38,002 nucleotides of DNA from Actinomycetota bacterium (GCA_018896525.1 JAHIMR010000105.1:1-38002), one strand, 5' to 3'. Counted from the first letter of the stretch, positions 16,384-24,964 are shown. Numbers and translations are program-made. Notes: a model not told the origin generated them from the sequence alone.

Positions 16384-16451
16384 AGGAAGGCCGGGGGGAG
16401 GATTCAGTCAGCGTAATGACGTATGATTATCAGTCAAGGAGGGGTTGCCGC

Positions 16452-17624
16452 ATGCACGAGCATTTTGACGGTCACAGGGCGTACAACCACATCGCTAAGC
16501 TATCCGCCAACCGGCGATTGCCGGGGGGGCCCGGGGAGGAACTCGCCCAGGCGTATATACGCGGGGCGGGTGAGGAGATAGGGGTGCCGATGCGCTCCGA
16601 GGAGTTCACCTACGCCACCTGGCCGCTAACCGTGTTTCTGCCCGGGATATGCCTGATCCTGGCGGCGATCTGCCTGGTGGGCTCGTTCACCTACCTGTGG
16701 GGCAACTACCTGGTTGTGGTGCCGGGACTGGTCCTTCTCCTGGCCATGCAGTTGAGCTCTAAGTGGACAGGCGCGTTTGAGAGATTCGGAGCAAGGGGTG
16801 GCGACAAGCGCTCGCTCAATCTCATCGGCGAGATCAAGGGCGAGGATGCGTCGGGCACAGTCATACTCTCCGCGCATTACGACTCCAAGAGCCAGACCAT
16901 GCCGGTCATCCTGCGGGCGGGCCTGTTCATACTCGGTTTCGGTACCGCGATACTTCTCGGCTTCTGGTTGGGGGTGGCGGGGATACTGGAGTTTGCGGGG
17001 GTTACCGTCCTTGGAAACCGTGCGATCTTTTTCGTTTCGCTCGTCCCGGCGCTGTTCCTGTCACTCCTGGTTTTCAACTTCACCGGGAACAAGTCGCCGG
17101 GCGCGCTGGATAACGCGTCGGGCGAAGCGGTGATACTGGAACTGGCGAGGGTCCTGGCAGTAAGGCCCCTGCGGAACTTCGATGTCCGAGTCGCGTCGTT
17201 CGGCTGCGAGGAGGTCGGGCTCTGCGGGTCGATCAACTACCTGCTGGAGCACGAGGAGGAGTTGAAGAAACGCCCCTGCTTCATGCTCAACTTCGACATG
17301 CCGTTCTCGGCGGCCGGGCAGCTATACGTCAATACCGGCTTCGAGATGCCGCCGAACTCTACCAGCAGGCGCCTGAACGAGCTTGCCTGCAAGGTGGCGG
17401 CGGACAGGGGATTGGAGATGAAAGAAATCTACCTGCCGGTGGGAGCTGCCGCGGACCATATGCCATGGGTCAAGCACGGTTTCGAGGCGACCGGGTTTGT
17501 ATCGGTGGCAACTTTCATACACCAGGCGGGGGACTCCCTGGACAGGATCAACAGAGAGGGCCTGAGGAGGGCGGGAGAAGTCGCTCTGGAGGTCTTACGT
17601 ACGCTGGACCGGGAGCATTCGTAG
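16452..17624 (+). CDS. M28-family metallopeptidase with transmembrane helices inside the catalytic domain
   Basis: 390 residues from ATG 16452, chosen because AAGGAGG lies nine bases upstream; in-frame codons back to 16353 run through repeat DNA. Metal ligands of a co-catalytic zinc aminopeptidase are present: H142 and D144 (SAHYDSK), D220 (PGALDNASG), E253/E254 (GCEEVGL), D282 (NFDM) and H357 (FIHQAGD). Four hydrophobic segments are visible, two at about 58-103 and two at about 155-210. The second pair sits between H142/D144 and D220, which are normally close together. The enzyme is therefore a membrane protein with a catalytic domain interrupted by a helical hairpin. It is convergent with the fusion flavoprotein gene, 14 bp away. 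Confidence 0.85.
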   Translation: MHEHFDGHRAYNHIAKLSANRRLPGGPGEELAQAYIRGAGEEIGVPMRSEEFTYATWPLTVFLPGICLILAAICLVGSFTYLWGNYLVVVPGLVLLLAMQLSSKWTGAFERFGARGGDKRSLNLIGEIKGEDASGTVILSAHYDSKSQTMPVILRAGLFILGFGTAILLGFWLGVAGILEFAGVTVLGNRAIFFVSLVPALFLSLLVFNFTGNKSPGALDNASGEAVILELARVLAVRPLRNFDVRVASFGCEEVGLCGSINYLLEHEEELKKRPCFMLNFDMPFSAAGQLYVNTGFEMPPNSTSRRLNELACKVAADRGLEMKEIYLPVGAAADHMPWVKHGFEATGFVSVATFIHQAGDSLDRINREGLRRAGEVALEVLRTLDREHS

Positions 17625-17638
17625 CCACGTAACCAACG

Positions 17639-20509
17639 TCAATCAGGGGCGGCTTCCAGGTGGCGGTGTATCGAGATCGCCGCACTGCGCCCGTCGGCGC
17701 AGGCGGAAACGACCAGGTTCCCTCCCGTAACGTCCCCCCCGGCAAAAACGCCGGCCCGCGAGGTTGCCAGGGTTTCTTTATCAACCTGTATCGTTCCGTC
17801 AGGGTTGAGATTCAACTGTGTGCCCAGGTACTCAAGGGTGGCGGTGTCGAGTTCCCTTTCCCGGGCGATGATTACTGTTCCTACCTTCAAGATGTCAGGG
17901 TAATCGTTGTCGGTCGCCGGAGTTTGTGCCCAACCGCCGGTGGGCCTGGTCTCGAGGCCTTCCACTCTCCCTTCACCCAGGACCCCGGTGACAGTTTTCC
18001 CGGTGACAAACTCGATGCCCTGTTCCCGGGCCGCTTCAACGTGGCCGGGGGCCGCCGCCATTTTTTCCTCATTATCGGCGGTAACGAGGAAAACCCGCTC
18101 GGCCCCCAGCGTAAGGGCGAGCTTGCCGGTGTCGATGGCCAGGTCGCTGTCGCCGAGAACCGCCACCCTGGGAGTAAGCTCTCTGGTGACCTTGCGGCGC
18201 GCGGAGAAGAGGAAAGAAAGCGCGTCTATAACTCCCGGCAGGTCGATGCCACGGATATCCGGCATGCGCACTGCCTGGAGGCCGGTTCCCAGGAAGACCG
18301 CCTTGAACCCTTCGCGCCACAAAGAATCGAGATTGATGTCGAGGCCGAACCTGGTGTTGCCGCGAAACTCGATTCCGGACGACAAAGCACACTCGACCTC
18401 CCTCAGGAGCGCCTGCCCGCCAAGGCGGAATTCCGGAATCGCGTTAGCGGGAAGCCCCCCGGAGTCCACACCGGCCTCGAATATCTCCACGTTGTGCCCG
18501 AGCAGGGAGAGGAAGTATGCGCAAGACACACCGGCCGGGCCCGACCCGATTACCGCTATCTTCTCGCGCCTCTCGCCTTCCACGGGTTCAGGCCATCCCT
18601 CCGGCCCGGGAGCCGAGCCGCAGACCAGCGCCTCGAGCCGGGCTATTTTCAATGGCGTGTCCAGGTCCGCGCGCCGGCATTTCGCCTGGCAGAGCTCTTC
18701 CGCGGGGCAGATAAGGCCGCAGGTTTCCCCAAGGGGGTTGGCTTCCCTTATCAACCTTGCGGCTCCGGCGAAGTCCGCCGCACCCACCCGGCGAATGAAG
18801 TTCGGGATGTCGACCCCCGCGGGGCATGCCCGCATGCAAGGGGCGTCGGTGCACCGCAGACAGCGGTGTGATTCGAGGACCCCGGATATCGTATCCACAA
18901 CCGCTTCACCGGAGACCCGCGGGCGTACCGGCACCGTCTCCAGGACGGGACTCACTTCAGTTTCATGGAACTTAGGGGGACGAACCCCGAGGTACCTCAG
19001 CGTTGCCAGGGCGCAGTTTACCCCGGAGGCAGCGGCCAGCGCCACACCTCTCCCGTAAGACGTCGAGTCTCCGGCGAGGAATAGACCCCGTATCCCGGTG
19101 ACGGCCCCCGGAAGGCCGGAAGGTGCCGGCAATCCATCAACGCGAGGTCCGGCCAGGGCCCCGCCTGGCCTTCCGGTACGGCGCTCGAACGCGGCCGGGC
19201 CGGCGACGGACCTGCCTGTTGCGGCGTCCCCTATTCCGGGAATCACTCTCTCGACCCTGGAGAGCACGCTGTTCGCCTTTTCCTCCTCCAGCCGGGAGTT
19301 TGCCCCGGAGTCGTACTCCGGATCTCCGGGCGAAGGCCGCGTCCCAGGGTCTGCCAGGCGGATGGAAACGGAGTGGTAACCTTCAGGTGAAAGGTTGGGG
19401 TCCAGCAACGAGGGGACGCTGATGGCGATGAAATCGCCCGGATCGCGTTCCGGGTTGTCTATCAGTACCGTGTCCGGCTGAAGGTCGTTGGGGATCGCGG
19501 CCTCGGGAACACCAAGGTCGATTGTAAAAACGCCCGGCGCCGGCTGGAGCGAGTCTGCCCATTGGACGGTTTCCGGCCGGAGGTGCTCACTTGCGACCAG
19601 GTGCCTGAACACGTTACACACGGAGATGCCCGACACGACCGCACGGGACCGTAGAACGCGCCCGCCGGCGAGGCGCACCCCGGCGGCCCGCCTTTCCTCG
19701 ACGATTATCTCCTCGACCGGAGTACGAAAAACGATATGCCCGCCGTAAGAGACGATGCTCTTCTCCAGGCGGTCAGGTATCTGCTGGGAGGAGCCAATGG
19801 GGTAATGGGCACCCCCGACATGACGGTCTATTATTGAAAGGGCGGCCTGGATGACCGAGACATCACGGATGCCGTAGCCGGTGCTGTATACAAGGTCCGC
19901 TTCGAAGAAGGCAAGGACGAGTGGGTTGTCGATGTAACGGAGCAGCAGCTTCTCGGTGCTCGTCCGGCGATAGCGTGACAGGCGCATCATGCCGAGAGGG
20001 TGCCTGGCCAGGAGCCCCCACTTGTGAGACGTGGACTCATCGCGCGGCGGCCTTGGCGGGCCGGAGGCGTTAAGAATGGCCTGGTAGACGTGATCGAGTT
20101 CGCGTGTGAACGATAGAATGCTTCCGGCCTGCTGGGGAAAGATCGCGTTTACGTCGGCGCTGAAGGCCTGCCGGTCGGCACGAAAGTCGATAGATTGATC
20201 GCCGAAGTACATGCGGTACGCGCTATCGAGGGGAATCAGTTCCACCTGCTGGTTCAGGTAGTCGAACAGCGTCCGAAGGATGTGGAACCCTGCCTCACCG
20301 AAGCCGCTGAGAATAGAGGCGGCCATGTCGAAGGTGAAGTCGCCGGCCTTGAACGAGGAACAACAACCGCCTGGCGCGTGGGATTGCTCCACCACCAGCA
20401 CCTCCAGGCCGCTGCCGGCCAGCACCGCCGCCGTGGAAAGCCCCCCGATCCCGGCTCCAACAACGATAACCTCGTAGCCGTCCTTGAGGATTGGTTCATT
20501 TGTGCTCAA
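17639..20509 (-). CDS. Fusion flavoprotein: CrtI-like oxidoreductase + GltD/DPYD-like Fe-S FAD/NAD(P) module
   Basis: 956 residues, about twice either parent. Residues 11-510 form a phytoene-desaturase/retinol-saturase-like flavoprotein: VVGAGIGG dinucleotide motif (17-24), GGCCSS, and FLAGDSTSYGRGVALAAASG near 478-496. Residues 545-620 hold eight cysteines in two groups (C550, C553, C558, C562; C597, C601, C607, C611), the N-terminal two-cluster domain of glutamate synthase small subunit and dihydropyrimidine dehydrogenase. Residues 649-956 are the matching FAD/NAD(P) unit: VIGSGPAG (653-660) and GVFAGGDVTGG near the end. The second nucleotide motif reads VLGDSDLAID rather than GGGNVAMD. NAD(P)H could feed the CrtI-like site through Fe-S clusters (inference). 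The start is TTG at 20509 behind AGGGA. Confidence 0.85.
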   Translation of the reverse strand: MSTNEPILKDGYEVIVVGAGIGGLSTAAVLAGSGLEVLVVEQSHAPGGCCSSFKAGDFTFDMAASILSGFGEAGFHILRTLFDYLNQQVELIPLDSAYRMYFGDQSIDFRADRQAFSADVNAIFPQQAGSILSFTRELDHVYQAILNASGPPRPPRDESTSHKWGLLARHPLGMMRLSRYRRTSTEKLLLRYIDNPLVLAFFEADLVYSTGYGIRDVSVIQAALSIIDRHVGGAHYPIGSSQQIPDRLEKSIVSYGGHIVFRTPVEEIIVEERRAAGVRLAGGRVLRSRAVVSGISVCNVFRHLVASEHLRPETVQWADSLQPAPGVFTIDLGVPEAAIPNDLQPDTVLIDNPERDPGDFIAISVPSLLDPNLSPEGYHSVSIRLADPGTRPSPGDPEYDSGANSRLEEEKANSVLSRVERVIPGIGDAATGRSVAGPAAFERRTGRPGGALAGPRVDGLPAPSGLPGAVTGIRGLFLAGDSTSYGRGVALAAASGVNCALATLRYLGVRPPKFHETEVSPVLETVPVRPRVSGEAVVDTISGVLESHRCLRCTDAPCMRACPAGVDIPNFIRRVGAADFAGAARLIREANPLGETCGLICPAEELCQAKCRRADLDTPLKIARLEALVCGSAPGPEGWPEPVEGERREKIAVIGSGPAGVSCAYFLSLLGHNVEIFEAGVDSGGLPANAIPEFRLGGQALLREVECALSSGIEFRGNTRFGLDINLDSLWREGFKAVFLGTGLQAVRMPDIRGIDLPGVIDALSFLFSARRKVTRELTPRVAVLGDSDLAIDTGKLALTLGAERVFLVTADNEEKMAAAPGHVEAAREQGIEFVTGKTVTGVLGEGRVEGLETRPTGGWAQTPATDNDYPDILKVGTVIIARERELDTATLEYLGTQLNLNPDGTIQVDKETLATSRAGVFAGGDVTGGNLVVSACADGRSAAISIHRHLEAAPD

Positions 20510-20520
20510 AACAAGTCCCT

Positions 20521-20559
20521 AAGATTGTCGGTCGAAACCGTGGTCGGTAGAACGATCTT
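20521..20559. repeat. Inverted repeat upstream of the fusion flavoprotein gene
   Basis: AAGATTGT (20521-20528) and ACGATCTT (20552-20559) are complementary with one G-U, and a GTCGGTnGAA motif occurs twice between them. It lies just upstream of the TTG start and could be an operator or 5'-UTR hairpin. The remainder of 20560-20664 shows nothing clear. Confidence 0.35.
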
Positions 20560-20664
20560 AAGCTGTCCAAGTCAAGATAACAGGCAAATGATAACCATTA
20601 GACGGCATCAATGACAAGGAATGAGCCGGTTACACTGACAATACAGGCAATCTGAGGAGGGGAG

Positions 20665-21213
20665 TCAGCAACGGCGCAGCAGGATGATCTCGTCCTGAAG
20701 GACGCCTTGAAATTCGAACTGGCCGGGTATTCGGGCGACCTCGGTGAAATCCAGTTTGCGGTAGAGGGCTTTCGCTCTCTCGTTTTTGTCGAAGACGGAA
20801 AGGCGGAGGATCGTCGGGCCCGGCTTGATTGCGGTCAACCCGACGTCTATCAGTTCCGTCATCAAGGCTGATCCCAGGCCGATACCCCGGTTCTGTTCAC
20901 CCACTATGGAGATCGCGATCTCGGCGATGTGGTCCGATCGCCCGGGGTGCTGTCTCATGTCCGCGATTCCCACCAGCGAACCTTGCCTCTCGGCCAGGAT
21001 CATAACCTCACGTGAGTTGCAGACCGCTGCTTCGACGGCGTCCAGCCATTGTTCCTCCTCCTCGAGGGAAGGTTTGTCTTTGAGCTTGATCATCGCGTCG
21101 GGGTCATCAATAAGCGTGCAGATATACGAAAGGAACCAGTGAGGGTTACCGCTGTCGGCTTCGGTGAACTCCCTCAGGGTGTACTCTCTGCCGTCAAGGG
21201 TGGCCTGCTTCAC
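20665..21213 (-). CDS. GNAT-family N-acetyltransferase
   Basis: 182 residues, usual for one GNAT domain. The acetyl-CoA pyrophosphate loop is visible as EQNRGIGLGSALM (R109 to G114), preceded by the IAEIAISIV strand and followed by LRLSVFDKNERAKALYRKLDF, the classic late helix. It resembles RimJ/RimL-like or small-molecule acetyltransferases; the acceptor is unknown. GTG start at 21213 behind GGGAGGAAAGAC. It stands alone, divergent from parA, with a repeat-filled promoter region between them. Confidence 0.85.
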   Translation of the reverse strand: MKQATLDGREYTLREFTEADSGNPHWFLSYICTLIDDPDAMIKLKDKPSLEEEEQWLDAVEAAVCNSREVMILAERQGSLVGIADMRQHPGRSDHIAEIAISIVGEQNRGIGLGSALMTELIDVGLTAIKPGPTILRLSVFDKNERAKALYRKLDFTEVARIPGQFEFQGVLQDEIILLRRC

Positions 21214-21286
21214 GTCTTTCCTCCCCGGTTTTCTGCTGTGAGGTGATACCGGACCATTATGCTACCAGGTAACCGAAGAGACATGA

Positions 21287-21354
21287 GCCACTGGTACCTG
21301 TCACCAGTGCGTCATTTTGCGCCACTGGTACCTGTCACCAGTGCGTCATTTGGC
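21287..21354. repeat. Tandem 34-nt repeat, two units
   Basis: Units 21287-21320 and 21321-21354 differ only near the end. Each contains CTGGTACCTGTCACCAG and then TGCGTCATTT. In reverse complement this is the AAAATGACGCACTGGTGACAGG half of the hairpins at 2843 and 22270. It lies in the divergent GNAT/parA promoter region, so it is not acting as a terminator here. Confidence 0.8.
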
Positions 21355-21362
21355 GGTTTTGT

Positions 21363-21368
21363 TATAAT
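21363..21368 (+). promoter_or_regulatory. Extended -10 promoter element for parA
   Basis: TGTTATAAT gives a perfect -10 with the TGn extension, 35 bases before the TTG start. The -35 region falls in the tandem repeat and is weak, as often seen with extended -10 promoters. Confidence 0.5.
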
Positions 21369-21402
21369 ATTCCCTCAAAGGTAAACATGGGGGGGCATTG
21401 CT

Positions 21403-22176
21403 TTGAAGCACCAGGTAATATCTATTGCCAACCAGAAAGGCGGGGTAGGGAAGACTACCACCTGTATAAACCTTGCGGGGGCCCTTTCGGAAAAAGGCAA
21501 GAGCATCCTGCTGGTTGATATGGATTACCAGGGCAACCTGACTCTCGGAGTAGGGATGAATCCCGGTGATTTCGAGAAAGGTACGGGTGATGTGATCCTT
21601 TATCCGGAGATCTCTTTCCGGGAGGTCATCCACCAGTCGTCGATACCAAACGCGGACATCGCGCCGGCGAACATGATGCTTTCCAAGATTGACATCAACA
21701 TCGACAGGCGCGAGGAGAGGCACAAGATACTCCACGACAAGCTCTACGAGGTCAAGGACAACTACGACTACGTGTTTATCGATTGCCCCCCCGCGTTCAA
21801 CCTGCTCACCGTAAACGCGCTTTCCACCTCCGACGGAATCCTGATACCGATACAGTGTTACCCGTACTCGCTGGCCGGGCTGAACATGCTTCTGGAGATA
21901 ATCGACGACATCCGCTACGCCTACAACTTCGACCTGGAGATAACGGGGATACTACCAACGGTGTACGAGACCAATACCAGGATTGCCGCAGCCGTGCTAC
22001 AGGAACTTCATGATCGATACGGCGGCAAGGTGTTCGACACCATCATCAAGAAGAGCGTGAAGGTAGCGGAGGGGCCGATACATCAGAAGCCGATGGTGCA
22101 GTACGCCAACAGACATCCGGTCACCATGGCATACCGGGAACTGGCGTTGGAGTTCCTGCGCCGGGAGAATACCTAG
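21403..22176 (+). CDS. ParA/Soj-family ATPase, orphan (no adjacent parB)
   Basis: 257 residues. The deviant Walker A is KGGVGKTT (12-19) with the signature lysine K12, followed by LLVDMDYQGNLT and the Walker B-like YVFIDCPP. This is the whole ParA fold, and such ATPases position DNA or protein cargo by dimerising on the nucleoid. No parB-like gene or ParB-binding parS-like site is seen nearby, so its cargo is unknown; a chromosomal Soj role is less likely without ParB. The start must be TTG at 21403, since the nearby ATG at 21387 is out of frame; GGGGGGG lies about eight bases upstream. Hairpin repeats flank it on both sides. Confidence 0.85.
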   Translation: MKHQVISIANQKGGVGKTTTCINLAGALSEKGKSILLVDMDYQGNLTLGVGMNPGDFEKGTGDVILYPEISFREVIHQSSIPNADIAPANMMLSKIDINIDRREERHKILHDKLYEVKDNYDYVFIDCPPAFNLLTVNALSTSDGILIPIQCYPYSLAGLNMLLEIIDDIRYAYNFDLEITGILPTVYETNTRIAAAVLQELHDRYGGKVFDTIIKKSVKVAEGPIHQKPMVQYANRHPVTMAYRELALEFLRRENT

Positions 22177-22181
22177 CCAGT

Positions 22182-22241
22182 GGGGTCAGGTGTTAGAGAG
22201 CTGTCCGAGATTCAGAATACACTCTGGAAACACCTGACCCC
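22182..22241. repeat. Dispersed hairpin repeat, GTCAGGTGTT type, after parA
   Basis: GGGGTCAGGTGTT (22182-22194) and AACACCTGACCCC (22229-22241) are perfect 13-nt arms around a 34-nt loop, followed by TCCCTCGTAAGCAAGC. It is the second copy of the repeat at 11261-11314, with the same flanks but a different loop. Confidence 0.85.
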
Positions 22242-22269
22242 TCCCTCGTAAGCAAGCATTGGCAAGACA

Positions 22270-22310
22270 AAAAATGACGCACTGGTGACAGGCACCAGTG
22301 CGTCATTTTT
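22270..22310. terminator. Perfect 18-bp hairpin, probable bidirectional terminator
   Basis: Arms 22270-22287 (AAAAATGACGCACTGGTG) and 22293-22310 are fully complementary around a five-base loop. A5 and T5 at the outer ends give a U-run on both strands. It lies between convergent parA and the CrtI-like gene, the right place for a shared terminator, and is followed by CAACAGCCCGGGGC as at 2882. Confidence 0.75.
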
Positions 22311-22338
22311 CAACAGCCCGGGGCAAGACATCGCGTAA

Positions 22339-23868
22339 TCACCAGCCGTGGTCCCGCACGATGCATGCGGACGCGTTGATGCCTGAAACCATCACCAGGG
22401 GCACGCCACCGCCGGGGTTGGTGCTGGCACCGGCCAGGTATAGGTTGCTTATGACCGGCGATCGCCACGAGGGCCTGAACGGGCCCAGGTTTGGAATGCT
22501 CATCTCGAGCCCGTATATCGACCCCTCCGGCAGGAGCAGTTCCCTCTCGAAGTCCACCGGTGTTCTCATGTCCCGGTCCTGCACCATCTCCCGAAAGCCG
22601 GGGATCACGGTACGCTCGATGTGGGAGGCGGACTCCTCGATGAACTCCGGCTTGTACTCGTCCCAGTTATGGTACTTGAGCCGGTACGGGCCGCAGGTGA
22701 GGAGGCCCAGGGAGAACTTGCCCGGCGGCGCCAGCGTGGGATCGGTGATGCTGGGACATACTATCCCCCGGGGGAGATCCTCCATGGGTGGCATCAGTCC
22801 CCGGGCGTAGTACTCGTCCCAGTAGGCGTTCAACTGCTCGGGGGGCGGGACCATGACCGTAAAGTGGCACCTGATCTCCTCCGGTTTTTCCGAAAGCCCG
22901 AAGTAGACCATCGGTGCCGGGATGGAGAGGGTGTACTTCTCGATGGCCCGGGCGAAGCGGGCGGGCAGGTGCTCCCGGCCGACCAGGTCCAGGTAGGTGG
23001 GGATGGCGCTGGCGTTCGACAGGACAACACAGGCGCGGATGACTTCACCATCACCCGTTTCGACACCAACCGCGCGACCGTTCTCCACTACTATGCGGGT
23101 CACCGGCGTGTTCATGCGGATTTCGGTCCCGTTCTCCCGGGCGATACGGGCCATCGCCCCGGGGATGGCGCCCATCCCCCCGCGGGGGTACCAGTAACCC
23201 TCGTGCGAGAGGTAACTCATTACCGCGAATATCCCGTTTATCCGGTCGGCCGGGATGCCCGCGAACAGGTTCTCGAACGACAGTATCGTGAGCGCCTTGC
23301 GGTCCCTCAAGAACCGCCGGTTCACCGCGTCCTGGGTGCTGGTGACCACCCGGAGGATGGCGGGGATGGCCCTCATCAACTTAAGGCTGGCCGCCATCTT
23401 CAGCAGGTGCCCCGGCGTGCCGAACCGCTCCAGTGGAGGGAACGGCTTGTCTACCATCACCCTGGCCGCGTTCCACACCGTCTTCATCTCCCGGCAGAAC
23501 TCCAGCCACCCCTCGCGGTCCCCGGGAGCGAACTCCGATATCACATCGGCCGTCTCGACCGGGTCCATGGGCAGCAGCACGCTGCTGCCATCCTTGAAGC
23601 GCATATCGTATACGGGGTCGAGGAGGTCCAGTTGGACGTACTCATCCAGGGTGAGCCCCATCATCTCGAAGAAACGGTCGTACAGTTCCTTGTAGAGGAT
23701 GAAGATGGCGCCGACATCGAACTTGTGCCCGTTCAGGTCGTAAGAGGCGCAGCAACCCCCCAGGCGCTCACTGCGCTCCAGGAGGAGGACACTCCTGCCT
23801 CTTTTCGAGAGGAGGTCCGCGCAGGTCAGCCCCCCGATCCCTGAGCCAATCACAATCACGTCGTACAA
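22339..23868 (-). CDS. CrtI/phytoene-desaturase-like flavoprotein
   Basis: 509 residues, typical for CrtI-like enzymes. The FAD-binding motif is VIGSGIGGLTCADLL (6-20), then ERLGGCCASYDLNGHKFDVG, and the C-terminal FAD segment is GASTNPGGGVPLVMVSG, the family hallmark. These enzymes desaturate, isomerise or saturate polyenes (phytoene, retinol) and are membrane-associated. No phytoene synthase is nearby, so carotenoid synthesis should not be assumed. The start is TTG at 23868 behind GGGAG at eight-base spacing. It is the last gene of the long minus-strand redox operon, 31 bp after the next FAD oxidoreductase gene. Confidence 0.85.
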   Translation of the reverse strand: MYDVIVIGSGIGGLTCADLLSKRGRSVLLLERSERLGGCCASYDLNGHKFDVGAIFILYKELYDRFFEMMGLTLDEYVQLDLLDPVYDMRFKDGSSVLLPMDPVETADVISEFAPGDREGWLEFCREMKTVWNAARVMVDKPFPPLERFGTPGHLLKMAASLKLMRAIPAILRVVTSTQDAVNRRFLRDRKALTILSFENLFAGIPADRINGIFAVMSYLSHEGYWYPRGGMGAIPGAMARIARENGTEIRMNTPVTRIVVENGRAVGVETGDGEVIRACVVLSNASAIPTYLDLVGREHLPARFARAIEKYTLSIPAPMVYFGLSEKPEEIRCHFTVMVPPPEQLNAYWDEYYARGLMPPMEDLPRGIVCPSITDPTLAPPGKFSLGLLTCGPYRLKYHNWDEYKPEFIEESASHIERTVIPGFREMVQDRDMRTPVDFERELLLPEGSIYGLEMSIPNLGPFRPSWRSPVISNLYLAGASTNPGGGVPLVMVSGINASACIVRDHGW

Positions 23869-23899
23869 TGAGTCATCTCCCTGCTATCGGTGAGGGCTG

Positions 23900-24964
23900 T
23901 CACTGTGTCAGGCGCCAGCCGGGGACGTTGTCGGCGAAGCGCTTCACAGCCCGGTCCTCGATATAGGGTAGAGCGTTACCTCCGGCGCGCACCAGGGGCC
24001 GTTTGATGCAGTCGGGCAGCAGGTCCCAGACCTTCTTGACCACATACGTGGGGTAGAAAGTCGCAACCGCCCTTCGGAACTCGTCGTACGCCTCCGCCTT
24101 GTCCTCGATTGCCCTGGCCGCGACGCGGCCGGTGACCAGCGCTCCCAGCATCCCGAAGAACAGGAACGGGTCGATTACGCCTGCAAAAGTTCCGGCAAGT
24201 ATCTTGTTGCCGTGGAAGAGGCGGGGGTTTCTTATGCTGCCCACCGGGCAGGCACCTCCCATGAGGTCTGTCCACTGGCTGAACTCGGCCCCTTCAAGCT
24301 CGGCCAGCATGGTGACGAACTTTTCCTTGCCCTCCCGGGTTAGTGGCACGTCTCTCTGGAACAGGAGGGCGAACGATACCCCGTTGATAACGCAGTAGAA
24401 CGCGTAGTCCCTGGTGAACGTGTCCATCCACAGGGATACGGTCGTACGGTCGTGGTCCACCGTACCCTTGGCGAAGTAGCCATAGAGGGGGGAGTAGGGG
24501 ATGTTCAACGCCTCGTACGGCTCGATCTTGAGGCCGGTCGAGATGATACTGTCGGCGGGTAATCTGGCGTAGTCGCCCTGGGTGATGACCGGGTGGCCGA
24601 ACTCGACGTTTACCCCCAGTTTCTCCGCTTCCGCGAGGAGAAGGCTGTCCAATGACGATGAGCGGGACCCCCTTTCCACCATATACATGTCGATGGATCC
24701 CTGTAGAGGCATCCGGTATCGCCTGCCCCAGGCTATCAGGCTGGCTTCGTCCAGCGGCTTCGCCGCCGGAGCGATGTCAACTCCGGTAAAGCGCTTGATG
24801 CCCTCGATATCGAACGGGCTTCCCGCCGGGTCGGGCCTGAACTCCAGCATGCCCCCGATGCGGTCCTCCCGCTCCAGGATGTTCACCTGGTGCCCCACGC
24901 GGGCCAGGTTTATAGCCGCCACAAGCCCGGATATACCGGCGCCTACGATTGTCACTTCCTTCAT
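23900..24964 (-). CDS. FAD oxidoreductase, geranylgeranyl-reductase-like, paralogue B
   Basis: 354 residues. VTIVGAGISGLVAAINLARVG gives the N-terminal dinucleotide motif, and NPRLFHGNKILAGTFAGVID then FFGMLGALVTGRVAA resembles the late FAD-contacting helix of geranylgeranyl-reductase-like and FixC-like flavoproteins. It shares a private family pattern with the genes at 25006 and 31618: ERGSRSSSLDS, VxFEF near 125, and LPADSIISTGL. Reduction or oxidation of a hydrophobic substrate is likely; the exact reaction is unknown. GGAGG seven bases before the ATG at 24964 supports the start. It is inside the minus-strand redox operon. Confidence 0.75.
   Translation of the reverse strand: MKEVTIVGAGISGLVAAINLARVGHQVNILEREDRIGGMLEFRPDPAGSPFDIEGIKRFTGVDIAPAAKPLDEASLIAWGRRYRMPLQGSIDMYMVERGSRSSSLDSLLLAEAEKLGVNVEFGHPVITQGDYARLPADSIISTGLKIEPYEALNIPYSPLYGYFAKGTVDHDRTTVSLWMDTFTRDYAFYCVINGVSFALLFQRDVPLTREGKEKFVTMLAELEGAEFSQWTDLMGGACPVGSIRNPRLFHGNKILAGTFAGVIDPFLFFGMLGALVTGRVAARAIEDKAEAYDEFRRAVATFYPTYVVKKVWDLLPDCIKRPLVRAGGNALPYIEDRAVKRFADNVPGWRLTQ

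Noticed and set aside
16353-16451. N-terminal extension of the M28 peptidase
   Set aside because: It would be encoded by a repeat hairpin, and the SD AAGGAGG is placed for the ATG at 16452.
17660-18871. Plus-strand open frames of about 400 codons opposite the fusion gene
   Set aside because: Antisense shadows; the minus strand holds continuous Fe-S and FAD motifs over the same region.
22621-23844. Plus-strand open frame of 407 codons
   Set aside because: It is antisense to the CrtI-like gene, which has complete FAD motifs and an SD; this frame has neither.
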